DNA of 64,000 bases from Cephalopachus bancanus (GCA_027257055.1 JAPVLO010000039.1:6974501-7038500), one strand, 5' to 3'; shown: positions 46,836 through 58,905, counted from the stretch's first letter. The notes: generated from the letters alone by a model not told the origin. Numbers and translations: made by a program.

Positions 46836-47547
46836 TATTTGGGGAGAAGCTTCGGGAACAAGTTGAGGAGCAGCTGTCCTCCTATGAGACTGGGGAGATT
46901 CCACGAAAGAATCTGGATGTCATGAAGGAAGCAATGGTTCAGGCAGAGGAAGCTGCTGCTGAGATTACTAGGAAGCTGGAGAAACAGGAGAAGAAACGCT
47001 TGAAGAAGGAAAAGAAACGACTTGCTGCGCTTGCCCTTGCATCTCCAGAAAACAGCAGTAGTACTCCAGAGGAATGTGAGGAGATTGCTGAAAAACCCAA
47101 AAGAAGAAAAAGAAAAAGCCCCAGGAGGCTCCTCAGGAGAATGGAATGGAAGACCCATCTATCTCGGTCTCCAAACCCAAGAAAAAGAAATCTTTTTCCA
47201 AGGAGGAATTGGTTGATAATGATCTTGAAGACACCACTGGCAGTACAAGTCTTCCCAAGAGAAAGAAATCCTCACCCAAGGAGGAAATAACTAGTGATCC
47301 TGAAGAGGCAGGCAACAGGAATGTCTCCAAGAAAAAGAGGAAATTCTCTTCCAAGGAAGAGCCAGGCAGCAGTGGACCAGAAGAGGGTGCTAGCAGCGAG
47401 AGCAGCTCCAAGAAGAAGAAAAAGTTCCACCAACAACCCCAGGAAGATTAGAATGGACATTCCCTAGGAGGGGGCCTTCCATAAGGCGACAATTTCCCAT
47501 CCCTTGTCCTGCCCCCAATAAAAAACAAAATTCAGAAAAAAAAAAAA
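46836..47547 (+). pseudogene. NOP56: NOP56 processed retrocopy, 5'-truncated
   Basis: Encodes the C-terminal third of NOP56, the core protein of box C/D snoRNPs that guide rRNA 2'-O-methylation in the nucleolus. [20 protein letters not shown] runs through [20 protein letters not shown], then the lysine-rich tail ([26 protein letters not shown]). No introns. A single-base frame change near 47100 moves the lysine tail to another frame, which stays open to the TAG at 47449-47451. AATAAA at about 47518 and an A run at 47536-47547 follow, so the insert copies the mRNA 3' end. It begins inside the protein, in the A-tail of an Alu. Non-functional by structure. Confidence 0.92.
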
Positions 47548-47556
47548 GCACGGGAT

Positions 47557-47826
47557 TAAAACTACTAGATATCCTGTAATCCTGCACCTTGGGAGGCTGA
47601 GGTGAGTGGATTGCCTGAGCCCGCGGGTTCAAGACCTCATCTCTACAATAAATAAAAAATTAGCCGGTCGTGGTCGCGCACGCCTGTAGTTCCAGCTACT
47701 TGGAAGACTGAGGCGGAAGGATCGCCGGAGCCCAGCAGGTCGAGGCTGAGGTAGCCGGGAGCAGCCACTGCACGCCAGTCTGGGCGACAGAGTGAGACTC
47801 CAACTCAAAAAAAACTACTAGATATG
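47557..47826 (+). mobile_element. Young Alu, sense, 5'-shortened
   Basis: Bracketed by the target duplication AAAACTACTAGATAT (about 47556-47570 and 47812-47826). It begins within the left monomer (CCTGTAATCC) and has a shortened first half. Confidence 0.9.
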
Positions 47827-49640
47827 AGAAAAACAATTTCACATGCAAAGTATATAAGGAAAGCAGGATATATTTTTGGTAAACAGTTGTAAGAAGGCAT
47901 AGCAATTTGTGATTTTGGTTAAAATAAAAGTAATTTTGCCTAGTTTAGAGGTTTTAAATTGTTGTAAGTTGAAAGAAAAAATGAGGGATAAAACTAAATG
48001 GATATAGAAAGTTAAGAAGGAAGGTACATTTTTAGGATAAAACTGAAGGTTTAAGCAGGTTGTAGGTCTGCTGCAGATTGAGCTAATGGAAGGAATTTGA
48101 GTAAAACTGAGAGGGTATTGTTTAGTTTTTCTGTAAATTTAACATGATTATCAGAAGCACACTGTGCACGGCCAGAATCTGGGCCCCACACTAGAATACG
48201 GCTTTTTCTTGGAGTGTTAACCTGCTCTTTAATAAAAAATTATAAGGGTTTATTAAAACCTTTACTTACAGTCAAACTAAGGCTAAACAGACTTGTTAAT
48301 AAGATTTTGTTAAAATTAGCTTTAACATTAATATTACACTATTACCAAGGTAAAATTTGGTTCTCTGTTTTGAACAAGATTTTTGTTTAACAATTAAGAC
48401 ATAATTTTAAAAATCATTGTTTACCTTTCAAGTAAACTGCAGAAAAAAAAAATACAGAGACAGATTCAGGGGCTTCATGGTGCAACTGTATAAGGTCTTA
48501 TTGTTTTAAGAAAACACATCTCCTCTAGCAAAGAGTAACGGGTTTTGCCTTTTAATATCTTTCAATTGTCATTTTGGGTTAAATGATTGACTTATTTTAC
48601 AGTGACCCGTGATCCTGTTCTGTGCTATCAAAGTATTTTAAACTTCTCTATATTTGACAGATTTTCCAAAATCAAAAATTTCAAGTTCTCAAATTCAGTC
48701 TTTGTAACCTCACTAACTTTTTTAGACATTAGGTGAAAGATCTCCTCAGGTGGCTTGATATAAATGTTGTGCTTCTCAGCATACTTTACATTAGGTTTCC
48801 CTGAAGTCCAAAAGAGCAACTTCGCTTATTTGGTATGTTGAAATTATACAGGAGGCATTGTCAAATATGAAAGACGTTTGACTTTCTTTGGGTTATATTT
48901 ACATAAATGTATTATTAGTATGTGTTTCAAAATTACATGAGATTCCTATAATTTTGAAATATTTTAGTATATGTTACCAGTAACAATAATGATTATTATG
49001 AAGAATTTGTGTGTACCAAAGAAATAATGACATTTCTTTAGCAGTTGTGTCTTTGACCAAATTTTCTTGTCAGTTGTGTCTTTGACCATGGCTGTCCTAA
49101 GATGTTTGTCTTCCACAGTTATTGTTTTGCTTTGATTCTTCTCAAAAAGTGGTCCTAATCAGCTATAGGACTCTGACAGGTGCTCTTGCATGCAGGTTTC
49201 TGATATTGGAGAGTGTGCCATCAGACTAGGAAACAATTCCAGGACTCTTACCGTAGAGGTTATATATCCATGAGGGTGACTGATCCAATATCAGAACAGC
49301 AAGTTACTAGGTAGAACAGAAACTAAGTGCATGGACTGGACTAATAGAAAAATAATTTTTATGACCTTTTGTTGGGAACATTTCAGATCCTTCTTCCTCT
49401 TCTTCCTCCTCTTCTGCTTCCTATTCTTCTTTTTGCCTCAGAGAATCAAGGAAGCCTGTTATCTACTAACAGCTTTTGACAATTGACTAAAAGGTACTCC
49501 TGTGGGCAAAATTTGAGACATATTTTTCTGCTCTGCCTGATTTCTCCAGATTTTGGAAACTAGTTGTGAGTATTCTTAATTTAAGGTGATATAATTATTT
49601 GCATAAACTCAATAAGAATCTATTTTCTCTGTAAGAGGAA
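47827..49640. other. AT-rich stretch without recognised gene
   Basis: About 1.8 kb of AT-rich sequence. A minus-strand open frame at 48628-48819 (contains KHNIYIKPPEEIF and LKFLILENLSNIEKFKIL) reads like a decayed protein or repeat fragment, but I cannot place it. A (TTC)-rich patch lies at about 49390-49435. Confidence 0.4.
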
Positions 49641-50820
49641 GCTGATGCAGACCAGAGCCAGTGACCTTCCGGTTACCCTTCAGTCCTTACCACTCCATTA
49701 TAACACTGAAGACTCCTCTCCTAAGAGAAAACACTGCCTGTTTGTGGCCTGCGATGGTGAAGAAGCATGTTCACTGCCTGCGCCCGTCCACCTGGCACTT
49801 CCCCTGGACATGCCTGCTACCTCCTCCGATGGGGACAACTCTAACACTCCCACACCTCCTGCTGCCTGGAGCGACACCTTAGAGTAAGAGCTCCCTGTTC
49901 TTTGGCCACTAAATGAAATCTGATGCCTTTCTGACTGGAGGTTGTTTCTTGGCGACTGATATAAAGTAGAGAAAGAATACCATTTATTGGTGACAGATTC
50001 TGGCAGTCTGCCAGGACACTCGTGGCCTCCACTGGCTAGGGGCTTCTTGGCGGCACCTCCTAGCCCTTGACTCCCAGTCATGGAAATGGGGGCAGCTGGT
50101 CCTGGGCTAGCTCTGTCAAGGTGTCGCGGTTTGAGATGTCCACGGGAGAGGTCTGCAGCTGAGGCTAGAGCCCATGCCGGTCCTATTTCATATCCAAGCC
50201 CTTCCCTCCTTTGACCTACTCCTCTGGGGCCAGTGACCGCAGCCCGAGGAAGACCACAGTTGCTGGGCAGTTGATTATGTGGATAATTGGCACTTTGGAA
50301 CAAGGCATGTGGAAAGGGACAGAACTCACTTGGGGGAGGGTGAAAGACATCTCCATTGTGAGATCAAGGAAGATCACCTGGGACGAAGGGGTCAGGAACA
50401 CCCGGCTGGCACTCAGGAAAGTGCTTGAGACCCCAAGATCGACGGTCACTATTGGTTTGGGGCACATTCTATTTTCTGTTTTCCTCCTTTACTTTGTCCT
50501 ATGGGAACTCTGGCTAAAAACCTGTGAGTCACTGCTTCCTCCCCTGTTCTCTTGACTGTGGCTGTCAAGGACAAGTCTGTCTGCAACTTCCACCACCCCC
50601 TCCCACACACACAGCTACTCAAGTCTCCATCTGCTGCTGAGTGTGAATACACCTTGAACCCCTAGGTGTCTCGCCCTGTTCTTTCGAGCTCTGAATTGCC
50701 ATCTTTTGGACTGGGGCCTGCTATCTTTCACCCTCTGGCAGAGGAACATCTCTTGGGTGCAATGTGGGTTTTCACACCGGAGACTTTAATTAACTGCAGA
50801 CCCTGGGGAGTGTAGTCTAA
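49641..50820. other. Unassigned region, possibly old repeat
   Basis: Several medium open frames on both strands and no recognised domain. The mix of features could fit an old retroelement remnant, but I found no LTR edges or conserved motif. Confidence 0.25.
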
Positions 50821-50875
50821 TGAAATGTGGGTTCTACATCATTCATGACAGCAAATTCACCTTTTTCTTTCTTTC

Positions 50876-51165
50876 TTTGTTTTTTGAGTCTGAGTCTCAC
50901 TCTGTCGCCCAGGCTGGAGTGCAGTGGCACACTCACAGCCACCCCAGCATCTACCTGCTGGGCTCTGGTGATCCTTCCGCTTCAGCCTTCCAAGTAGCTG
51001 GAACTACAGGAGTGTGCTACCACGCCTGACTAATTTTTCATTTATTGTAGAGACAAGGTCTTGCCAAGTTGCCGGGACTGGTCTCAAACCCGTGGGCTCA
51101 GGCAATCCACTCACCTCAGCCTCCCAAAGTGCGGGGATAACAGGCTGAGCCACTGAGCCCGGACA
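50876..51165 (-). mobile_element. Alu, antisense, young-type
   Basis: GAGTCTGAGTCTCACTCTGT start, middle GATTATTGTAGAGACAAGG-like linker, ending GAGCCCGGAC. Confidence 0.87.
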
Positions 51166-51329
51166 ACTTAAAAAAATGTTTAAAGCGTATACCCAAACTA
51201 CATGTCTATATATAAATTTAAAAGGCTTCTTTTCTTCTTGAACTGTGTTTTCGCGCCAAGTGTGAGGAGCTCACCCTGACCTCCCAGCCTCCTCCCTCCA
51301 GGCCCGCAGTCCTGGCGTTACTGGGAAGA

Positions 51330-52290
51330 CCTGTCTGGGGCCAGTGAGGAGGCGGCCCGCCGGATTTGAATCTCTGGGAAGGCGGAGATTCCCACCCCCC
51401 CATCCCCGCCCCGATGATGTCACCGATTACGACACAGATTGTGCGGGGAGGCGCGGGTACGAGGCTCGGGCCGCCGGCATTTGCCAGTTACTGGTCCTGG
51501 GGTGTGGGTTGAGGGGTAGAGGAATATTGGGCATAGGGAGACTGGGGAGTCCCGGGGCAGCAGGAAGAGGATTGGGGACGGGCCCCCAGCCAGAATGCTG
51601 AAGTTTTCCTACCCTACAGGAGACCCCTACTCTTCACGGGCGCCCACTACCGGCGCTTTCTGAAGGGCAGAGGCAAGACCTCACAAGAGTCACTCCAGCC
51701 AACGGGACCGAAGTGGCTTGACTGCCCTGCCCTCGTATCCCCTGGCTTCCCAAAGCGACCCTCAAATCCAGAGCCTGAGATTGTCAGTGCGGACTCAGCC
51801 AAGTCGCAGGGCAGTGGCCGCTGCCCCTCCTGCTCCTGCTGCTCCTGCCGAGGGGGCTTCGCCTCCCGCTAAAGGGTGTCATCCAGAGCAGAGCAAGCCC
51901 CCACGCGGAAAGGGGCTGGAGTCTCTCGCCGCTGCATCTGGTGGGGGCTTGTGAGTTTGGACGAAGCCCTAGTGTGTTTCCAGGGGCAGGGAAGGTGGGG
52001 ATGGTGGGCGGGGAGGGGCGGAAGGCGGATGCGCAGCCGACGGGCGGCCCCCGCCAGAACTCCACGCCCCTCATGCAGGCCTCGGCCTACCTAGAGACCT
52101 GCGGTCCCAGGCGCTGCCTCCGAGACTCGCCGCCAGGGGGCGCCCGCGCGCAGGGACTGCCGTTGGCTGCCGCCCGGCTCGTTCCAGACCCCGGCGACTG
52201 CCAGGAGACAGTGCGGACCGTCCGTCCTGAGGCCTGAGAACAAGGCCGGACAGGAGGAGACATTCCAGGGCCTGCCCTCAACCCCGCCCC
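51330..52290. promoter_or_regulatory. CpG island between IL32 copies B and C
   Basis: CpG-dense for about 0.95 kb (for example GGCGGCCCGCCGG and CGCCCGCGCGCAGG), in contrast to its surroundings. An open frame on + (51718-51954) runs to a good donor GGGGGCTT|GTGAGT near 51950. It could be the promoter of an unidentified transcript. No CpG island of this kind is seen in the A/B head-to-head centre. Confidence 0.5.
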
Positions 52291-52299
52291 TTAACCAGG

Positions 52300-53030
52300 G
52301 GCTCCCCAATCTTCCTATGCTCAGGGACCACCCTTCCCACCACCCAGGGTCTGTAACTGGCAGGTGCCAGAGACAGTGGCCTCTTCACCTGCGACCCACC
52401 CGCCACCTGCGTTGTTGACAGTAACATCATCGGGCGAGGATTGGGGTGGGACGTTCCTTCCAAGAGACTCAGGTCCCGTGGGCACCTGGGGTCTGAGCGG
52501 GCCTCATCTCTCTGGCCCCAGATTAGATAGATCTTCCAATTCAGGGGTCACAGAGCACGGCATAAACTCCCCACTCCGCGCCCCCCGACCCAGCTGCTTG
52601 TCCTGGAACACCCTGGACTGGGAACCTGGAGGGAGGAGGCTGGTAGGTCAGGGTGGGCTTCCCAAGCTGGGCCCAAAAAACAATCAAAAGAGAAAAGAAG
52701 CATGGAAGTTTTATAAATGTGTGTGTGTGCAGCTTGGATATTTGCTTTTAATTAAACCAATGTTTAACCAGAGATTCTAAACAAAAATCCTTCCATATAT
52801 CATGATCAGATTTTAACCAGGACAGCTGGTTATTTTCTGGGTTTTTAACTTTTTTTTTGCCAGCAGTGTCCTCCCAAGGGCCTTAACCAGGGTGATGACT
52901 TAGCCATGACATATCTCCAAAGAGGAGGCAAGGGGTTTTCACAAGTTCCAAAATCACCTGAGAGAAAGGAAATTTGCTACCATCAATGGAGTGGGACCCA
53001 CATTTTTATTCCACCACATTTCCAAGGGCC
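52300..53030. other. Nothing recognised
   Basis: Mixed sequence between the CpG island and the copy C flank; no supported exon. Confidence 0.35.
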
Positions 53031-53034
53031 CACC

Positions 53035-53790
53035 CGCCTCTTCATCTCAGCAGCGGCTGGCCACTGTCAAAACACCCCCGAATGAAGAGGCCAGACTCTG
53101 TAAGTCACTTCAAGGCAGGAGGTGGGGAAGAGGGTGGAGCCTCTTCTGGGGCCCTTGAACTTGACCTCAGAAATGGCGAGAGATGCCACCCCCACCAGGC
53201 CTTGTTTCTTGGCTGTCCCCAGTGTCTGCAATGGCGGGGGGGGCATGAGGACTCAGACCCAGAGGTCTGACCACTGCCCCCTCCCTGCTCTGCCTTCAAC
53301 CCTGGCCAGGCGAGGTGCTCCTGGTCCCCTCCCTCTCTGTCCCCACCCACGGGGCTCTGAGTGTGGGAGATGTGTGAGGGGTCTCCACGACCGCAGCAGG
53401 ACTGTAGTGCTGAGGGTAGAAAGGGGAACCAGAAGAAAGACATGGACTGAAGCCCCCTCGCACCCAGGTCCCTGCTTCCCAGGGGTGGTGGAGCCCCCTC
53501 CCATTCCTCAGGCACTGTGACCAACACGCCGCAGGCTGAAGACCTCAGTTCTCAGCACAGACCCGCCACAGCAGGTGACCAATGCCAGCCTTGGAGATGA
53601 GAAGGGCTGGGTGGCTTGTCCTGGCTCACCCAAGCTGGAGCCCCGGCCTGGGTACTCTGACCCACAGTCTCCCCTGTTACCACTGGCCTCTGCCTCCTGT
53701 CAACCCCAACCCACCACGCTGGACCTGTTCAGCAGAGAAGGCTCGAGGCAGGCATGGGTTTCCACTGAGCGACTTTTATTAAGACGCTGG
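53035..53790 (-). repeat. Copy C 3' flank, member of the three-copy duplicated block
   Basis: Same block as 22985-23720 (direct) and 42015-42765 (inverted). Homology appears to begin abruptly at about 53035. Confidence 0.85.
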
Positions 53791-54005
53791 GGTCAGAGCC
53801 ACGGTCAGACTTGCAGGAGGAAAGCCAGCAGGGAAGGCTGACTATGTGGGGTGGGGACACCAGACACAGGAGGAACTGAGGGGGGGTCAAGGGCTGATCC
53901 ACAGACAGGAGGACAGAGGTGGTAACAGAAGAGTCATTCTGAGAAGTGGGGTTCAGAGGGCCTCGGGGTGTGCCTGTGTGCTCCTCCACTCACCCAGTGG
54001 GCTCC

Positions 54006-54215
54006 CTAGGCCTGGACGTACGCTGTCAGAGAGGCCCAGATATTCTTAAGAATGTTCCAGAATTCCTTCAGCTTATGGGACAAGGCCTTTACCTTCTCCT
54101 CAAACCAGATCCACGTGTCCTGCCACTTCTGCAGTTTCTCCAACATGACTTTTAGCCATCTCAGCACCATGCCAGGAAAGCTCTCCTTCAGCTCATTGGC
54201 CCTCGGCTCCCTCAT
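54006..54215 (-). CDS. IL32: IL32 copy C C-terminal helical exon
   Basis: Open to TAG. Strongly amphipathic helices with Trp at regular places (RWLKVML, KWQDTWIW, EFWNILKNIWASL). This was the anchor for identifying the locus as IL32. Confidence 0.8.
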   Translation of the reverse strand: MREPRANELKESFPGMVLRWLKVMLEKLQKWQDTWIWFEEKVKALSHKLKEFWNILKNIWASLTAYVQA

Positions 54216-55927
54216 CTTCCTGGACAGAGGGTCCCCAGACGCTGTTATGCAATTCCTGTCTCACTTCTTGAGGTAAGGAGGTGGAATCCTGCTGAACTGG
54301 CGGGCAACAGCATTCAGGGTCTGGAAGGTGGGGTGTGTGCAACACCAGTCCCTGACCCCGCCAAAACTTCCCAGCCTTTTCAGAGTCCGGAGAAAGAAGC
54401 CCACAGATGTTGGCTTCCTGCCAACAGCCCCACAGACCCCAGTGACTTTGCCCAGAGACCTCGGCCCTCGATTCCCTCCATGGCATCGATGATGGCACCT
54501 GCTTGTACACCCCGCCCACAGAGAGCCATGGGGCCTTGAGTGTAGGGTTCGGTTGTGGCCACCCTGTGCTGGGGAGGCTGCCACTCCTGGCCCTCCATCC
54601 CAACACACTTTCCCCGACCTCAAGCAAGAGAGGCCAGAGGGCGAGGGGGAGGCAGGAGGCTGAGCTGGGCCCCTCAAACTCACGGGTTATTTCTCTGATG
54701 TTGAACCTTGAGCCTTGATAGTATAAAGCAAGCTCTTGTCCAAGTTGCCCTGGGGAGAGGAGGGTGTATGCCTGCTCCTGCCTGTTGTGGTCTCCACTGG
54801 GGCCTCCCACTGGTCCAAGGGAAGTCACAAGGGAGCCAGGAGCCCAGAACCAATACCTTAGGGAATCTAATTATTGGGGACAAAGCCCTGAGGATGGGGT
54901 GAGGCCACAACTCACCTCCAGCTCTGCCAGGCTTGACTTGACCTGTTGGGAACAAATTTCTCAGTCCCAGGCCCTCGGCCTCCCTTGCTAGTCTGTCCTC
55001 AGGCCCAGCCAGTTCTCAGCTCCCACACACACCCCAAAACAGGTCCAGCCAGGAATTTGGGGACCCCGTCTGGCATCCCTGTTGTGGGGCTTGGACACTC
55101 CTTTGATCTCCCTGGGCCTCCAGATCCCTCCCCAGCCGTGCACTCACCTGACACACAGGTTTGAACTGAGAACTCAGTGGGTTGCAAGGATTTGTCAGTG
55201 GGGAGAAGCAAGCCTGAGGTAGCCTCTGTCACCACTGTCATTGATTCCCCCCAAACTGCAGAGGTTTTGAGGTGGGTTGTCTGACCTGATGCCCGATGAC
55301 ACATCTCTCACCTGTTCAGATCTTGAGTCTGAACTTAGCAGATTTTCAAGGAATTTGTCAAATTCCTGCTGCTGTAAAGAGAGGCAGTGCTGGGGTCAAA
55401 GGGCCTGATCCTTCTCTCTCCTGGGTTCCGGGACTGAATGTTCTCAGTCACAGGCTGAGAACCCAGGCCCCCAACACCACCCTGAGCATATGGGGGAAGG
55501 GTATTACCATTGGCCTTCACAGTCTCAGCGTCATCAGGATTGATCTGTGGACATAACAGGCCCTTGTGACCTTGACCCACCATACAAGCTAAACATACAC
55601 ACATATCCCTCCACCTACCCACACATGTGCAGGATATGAACACTGCACTGGAGCATGCTGGGTCAGCTTACACTTCACACATCCTCTGTGGCCCCAGGTG
55701 AGAGTTGGTTGAGCAGCGATTTTGGGGAATGGGGGAGGGTCACCCTGCCTCTCTCGGGCACCATTGAGATTGAGGGGTACCTGATGGGTTCACCCTGCAC
55801 TTGTTGCTCTCCCCGACTGCCAACCAGCAGCACCTGGACATTCTCATCCCAGATACCTGTGTGGACCCCCAGAGGCAGGAGGCACCCCACAGACTTCCCC
55901 ATGGGTTCCATATTAAGGGCTCAGCCA

Positions 55928-56220
55928 AAGCCGGGCTCGGTGGCTCAGCCTGCAATCCCACGCTTTGGGAGGCTGAGGTGAGTGGATTGCCTGAGCCCAC
56001 GGGTTCGAGACCTGCCTGGGCAACTTGGCGAGACCTCATCTCTACAATATATCAAAAAAAATTAACCGGGCGTGGTAGTGCACGCCTGTAGTTCCAACTA
56101 CTTGGAAGCCTGAGGTGGAAGGATCGCCGGAGCCCAGCAGGTCGAGGCTGCAGTGGTGGGGAGCGTGCCACCGCCCTCCAGTCTGGGCAATAGAGTGAGA
56201 CTCCAATAAAAAAAAAAAAG
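55928..56220 (+). mobile_element. Young Alu, sense, in copy C intron 1
   Basis: Starts GCCGGGCTCGGTGGCTCAGC. Flanked by GG(G/C)CTCAGCCA repeats (about 55917 and 56220). Confidence 0.92.
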
Positions 56221-57589
56221 GCCTCAGCCAGGCAGTTGGACAAGCCTGGTTTTCCATGTTGCTAAATGATCAATGCCACTCACAGGGTGTGCTAGGCCTG
56301 GGCGAATGGTTTTGCAGGGCGTCTGTATGAATACTTTGGAGCCATCGTGCCAGCACAATTTCACACGAAATTGGGGAAAAGAAATACCATGCCGGCCAGT
56401 CGGAGTAACACGTCACACTACCCGACACCCTCCTGAACCTGGGCCTGGCCACTGAGCCCAGTCACAGCAGTTCCCACAGCTCCCTGGAGGATCGGGTGAG
56501 CCTCACATTTAGGGTGGGGGCAGTGGAAGGGCTGGGGATCTGGAGGCTGGGGGCACCCTGGAAGGGAGGAAGAGACGTGTCCTGCTCTGGGCCAGCCCGG
56601 CTCCTGAGAGGAACGTTCTGAGCATCGCCAGGGAAACGCTGTCCCCTTCCCCAGGCTTCTAGGGTATGAGAGTGTTTGGGTTCTGAATTTCCTGTCATCC
56701 TGCAGACCCGCCTTCTCCAGCTCCCCCAACCCCGTAGGATCTAACGTCTCAAATGACACCCTCATTCCATAATTATACTCCTTGTCACTGAGGCGTCCCT
56801 GAGCCTTGACACACACACGCACACGGAAAATGCTTGGAGCATGTACACACTTAGGGGCTTTTTTCAAGTGAATCCACACAAATGCACACACCCAGTGCTG
56901 CCCCCATAATTTCCCTCCCAACTGCAGTTCTGGCCCCATGACCAGGACCTGCCTCGCAACTGGAAGAGCTCGTGGCAAAATGAACCCATGGGACTGCTCG
57001 TCAGTGAGTCTCAGAACTTCAGGATGGTGACAGCAGAACACTCACCCACTGAGCTCAGGCCATCAGGAGCGGGGCCGTGTGGGTCCGCATGGGTCACGCG
57101 CCTAGGAGGCCTGGCCTGCCCACCAGTCCCAAGTCTTCATCAGCCTCCCCCATGGCAAGTGGGGTCCAGCCAGGTGAATCTGGAGGGGTGAGCAGGGTGA
57201 GCTTGGTGCAGGTGGGAGGGGGCACGCTGGGGACACAGGGCCCCAGGGCCACTGTCCCCCATCACCTGCTCCCACTCACCTTAGAGTAGATCATGGTGAC
57301 CCCAGGATTCCAGGGGCCGGGACCCGCTGGGGAGGAATAGGTGTGAGAAAAATGTCTCAGAGAAGCTTCCCCGGCCCCTCACCAACGCACGGCCACAGTG
57401 CCTTTAGCCTCAAGGATCCCAGATCTCCCCACCCTGCAATGACTCCAAGAGTCAGTTACCTTCTCCTCCCTGTTCTCCAGCACAATTTTTTTTTGTGCTC
57501 CAGGAGGAAGGTGCAACTGGCTTTAGAGCAGAGCAGGGAGGAGGGCTGAGGGGCAAAGCCTCCCCTGGGGCAGAAGGCCAGGCTGATGG

Positions 57590-57715
57590 ATGAGAAAAAA
57601 AGAAAGCAAGAGAGACAGAGACAGAAAGAGACAGAGACAGACAAGAGAGACAGACAGGAAAGAGACAAAGACAGAGGAGAGAGACAGAAAGAGATAGAGC
57701 CCACAGTAGAGAGGC
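57590..57715 (-). repeat. CTGTCT-rich pyrimidine tract (purine on +) upstream of copy C
   Basis: GAGACAGA-type repeats on +, equal to the pyrimidine tracts at 36990-37110, 37890-38020 and 63830-63925 on the sense strand of B and D. It always ends about 40 bp before the candidate first exon. Confidence 0.85.
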
Positions 57716-58269
57716 GGAGCTCTAAGGGCCCTAGGAGGGGTGAGGGCCCAACTCTGGCCTGGGATCCTTGGCTCTCTGAGCTGGGGTGGGACCCTCTGAG
57801 CCCAGGAATGGACTGCTCCCTCGGCCCCAACTGTCTGAGATGTGGAAGGGCAGAGGGAAGCCAGACTTGGAAGGCAGCTTGGGGGAACTCCAAGAGGAGT
57901 CAGCCAGTTGGGAGTGGGCATGCAGAGGAATCTAACCAGGTCCTTGCAGGGAGGTGTGCCTGGCTCCAGGAGTAGGCAGGCCCTTAAAGAGCCAGTAGGG
58001 GCCTTGAGGTCAGGGGGGTCTGTGCAGATGGCAGGGGTGGCTGGCAGCGATGGGGTCTGCCTTCGAGACAGCATGGGGCCGGGCATTCTGCTGACCAGGC
58101 TCTCCTGACCCCTGCTGACCTTGTTGGTGGCCGTGGGGTACTGGCCCAACAATCTTGAGCACCTCACGGGCTTCTTCCAGCTTCATCAGATCTCACTCAC
58201 CCTGACTCGGCCTTCCACCTCCTCCTCATGCCCCAGCCTCTGAGCTCAGCAGACCACTGGCCTGACCTC

Positions 58270-58650
58270 AGCACCCTTTCCTAGGGCTACCAGAATGAAG
58301 TACCACAACACAGGCCATGACTAGAAATCTGTTCTCTCATGTCTGGTGACCGGAAGACTGAGGTCAAGGTATCTTGGTGGGGAGAGTCCTGAGAGCCAGA
58401 AGTGGGTCCTGTTCTGAGCCTCTCTCCTCAGCTGGTAGGAGGTTGTCTTCACCTCCATGGACTTCTCCCTGTGTGTGTCTGTCAAATTTCCCCTTTAAAG
58501 GACACCAGTCATATTGGATTCAAGCTCCCTGAAAGACCTTTCTGGGAAGGTCACCATGCGGTGCATTACACCCTCGAGGGGCCCAGAGAGATAGGACCTA
58601 GATCACATGTCCCTGCTGAGTTTCACGTGGCTTAACTAGACCCCAGCTGT
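58270..58650 (+). repeat. Ancient interspersed repeat remnant
   Basis: Order of GGGCTACCAGAATGAAGTAC, AATTTCCCCTTTAAAGGACA and CCAGTCATATTGGATTCAAG matches a well-known old mammalian repeat; family not assigned. Confidence 0.6.
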
Positions 58651-58779
58651 CCCCTTCCTGCCACTTGGGAGTGCATTCCATTTCTGAAACCCCCTTCCAG
58701 ACCTAGGAAGTCCAGAACTCTCCCTGAGCCGTCTCAGAATTCTAGAGTGGGAGAGTGAAGGAGGCTGTGCCTGTACCAG

Positions 58780-58905
58780 GGAGGTGTCTCACAGCTGTAA
58801 TTCCAGCACTTTGGGAGGCCTAGGCGAGAGGATCGCTTGAGACCAGCAGATGGAGACCAACTTGGGCAACGTAGTGAGACCAACATCTCTATTTTTTTAT
58901 TTATT
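58780..58905 (+). repeat. Partial Alu, sense
   Basis: Left monomer only: TAATTCCAGCACTTTGGGAG through GTGAGACCAACATCTC. Confidence 0.7.

Larger units (their letters stand above)
53775..57564 (-). pseudogene. IL32: IL32 copy C: compact IL-32-like gene with two frame lesions
   Basis: Minus strand: candidate noncoding exon 57460-57564; start exon 57280-57326 (ATG 57294-57292, MIYSK, donor AAG|GTGAGT); exon a 55508-55544 (INPDDAETVKAN, 37 nt); exon b 55312-55371 (QQEFDKFLENLLSSDSRSEQ); exon 54916-54942 (VKSSLAELE); exon from 54749; C-terminal exon to the TAG 54008-54006; AATAAA at 53780-53775. This is the most human-like layout. Exon a is 2 nt short of the 39 nt of copies A and B, so joining it to exon b gives an early stop. 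The single 13-codon segment (VWGPSVQEDEG) and the helix are offset by one base. The helix itself (LRWLKVMLEKLQKWQDTWIW, then FEEKVKALSHKLKEFWNILK) clearly matches human VMRWFQAMLQRLQTWWHGV. It may be a pseudogene, or an assembly or sequencing error could mimic the short indels. Confidence 0.7.

Noticed and set aside
46514..47158. 214-codon minus-strand open frame
   Set aside because: It is the antisense of a young Alu plus the NOP56 retrocopy.
54006..54215. Apolipoprotein C-like gene (amphipathic helices)
   Set aside because: First impression from helix composition; the order of neighbouring exons, the VKSSLAELE motif and the ZSCAN10 neighbour fit IL32 instead.
57590..57715. GACA-rich tract as a telomere-like or satellite array
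   Set aside because: It is an irregular purine/pyrimidine tract at the same place in each IL32 copy, so part of the duplicated 5' region.
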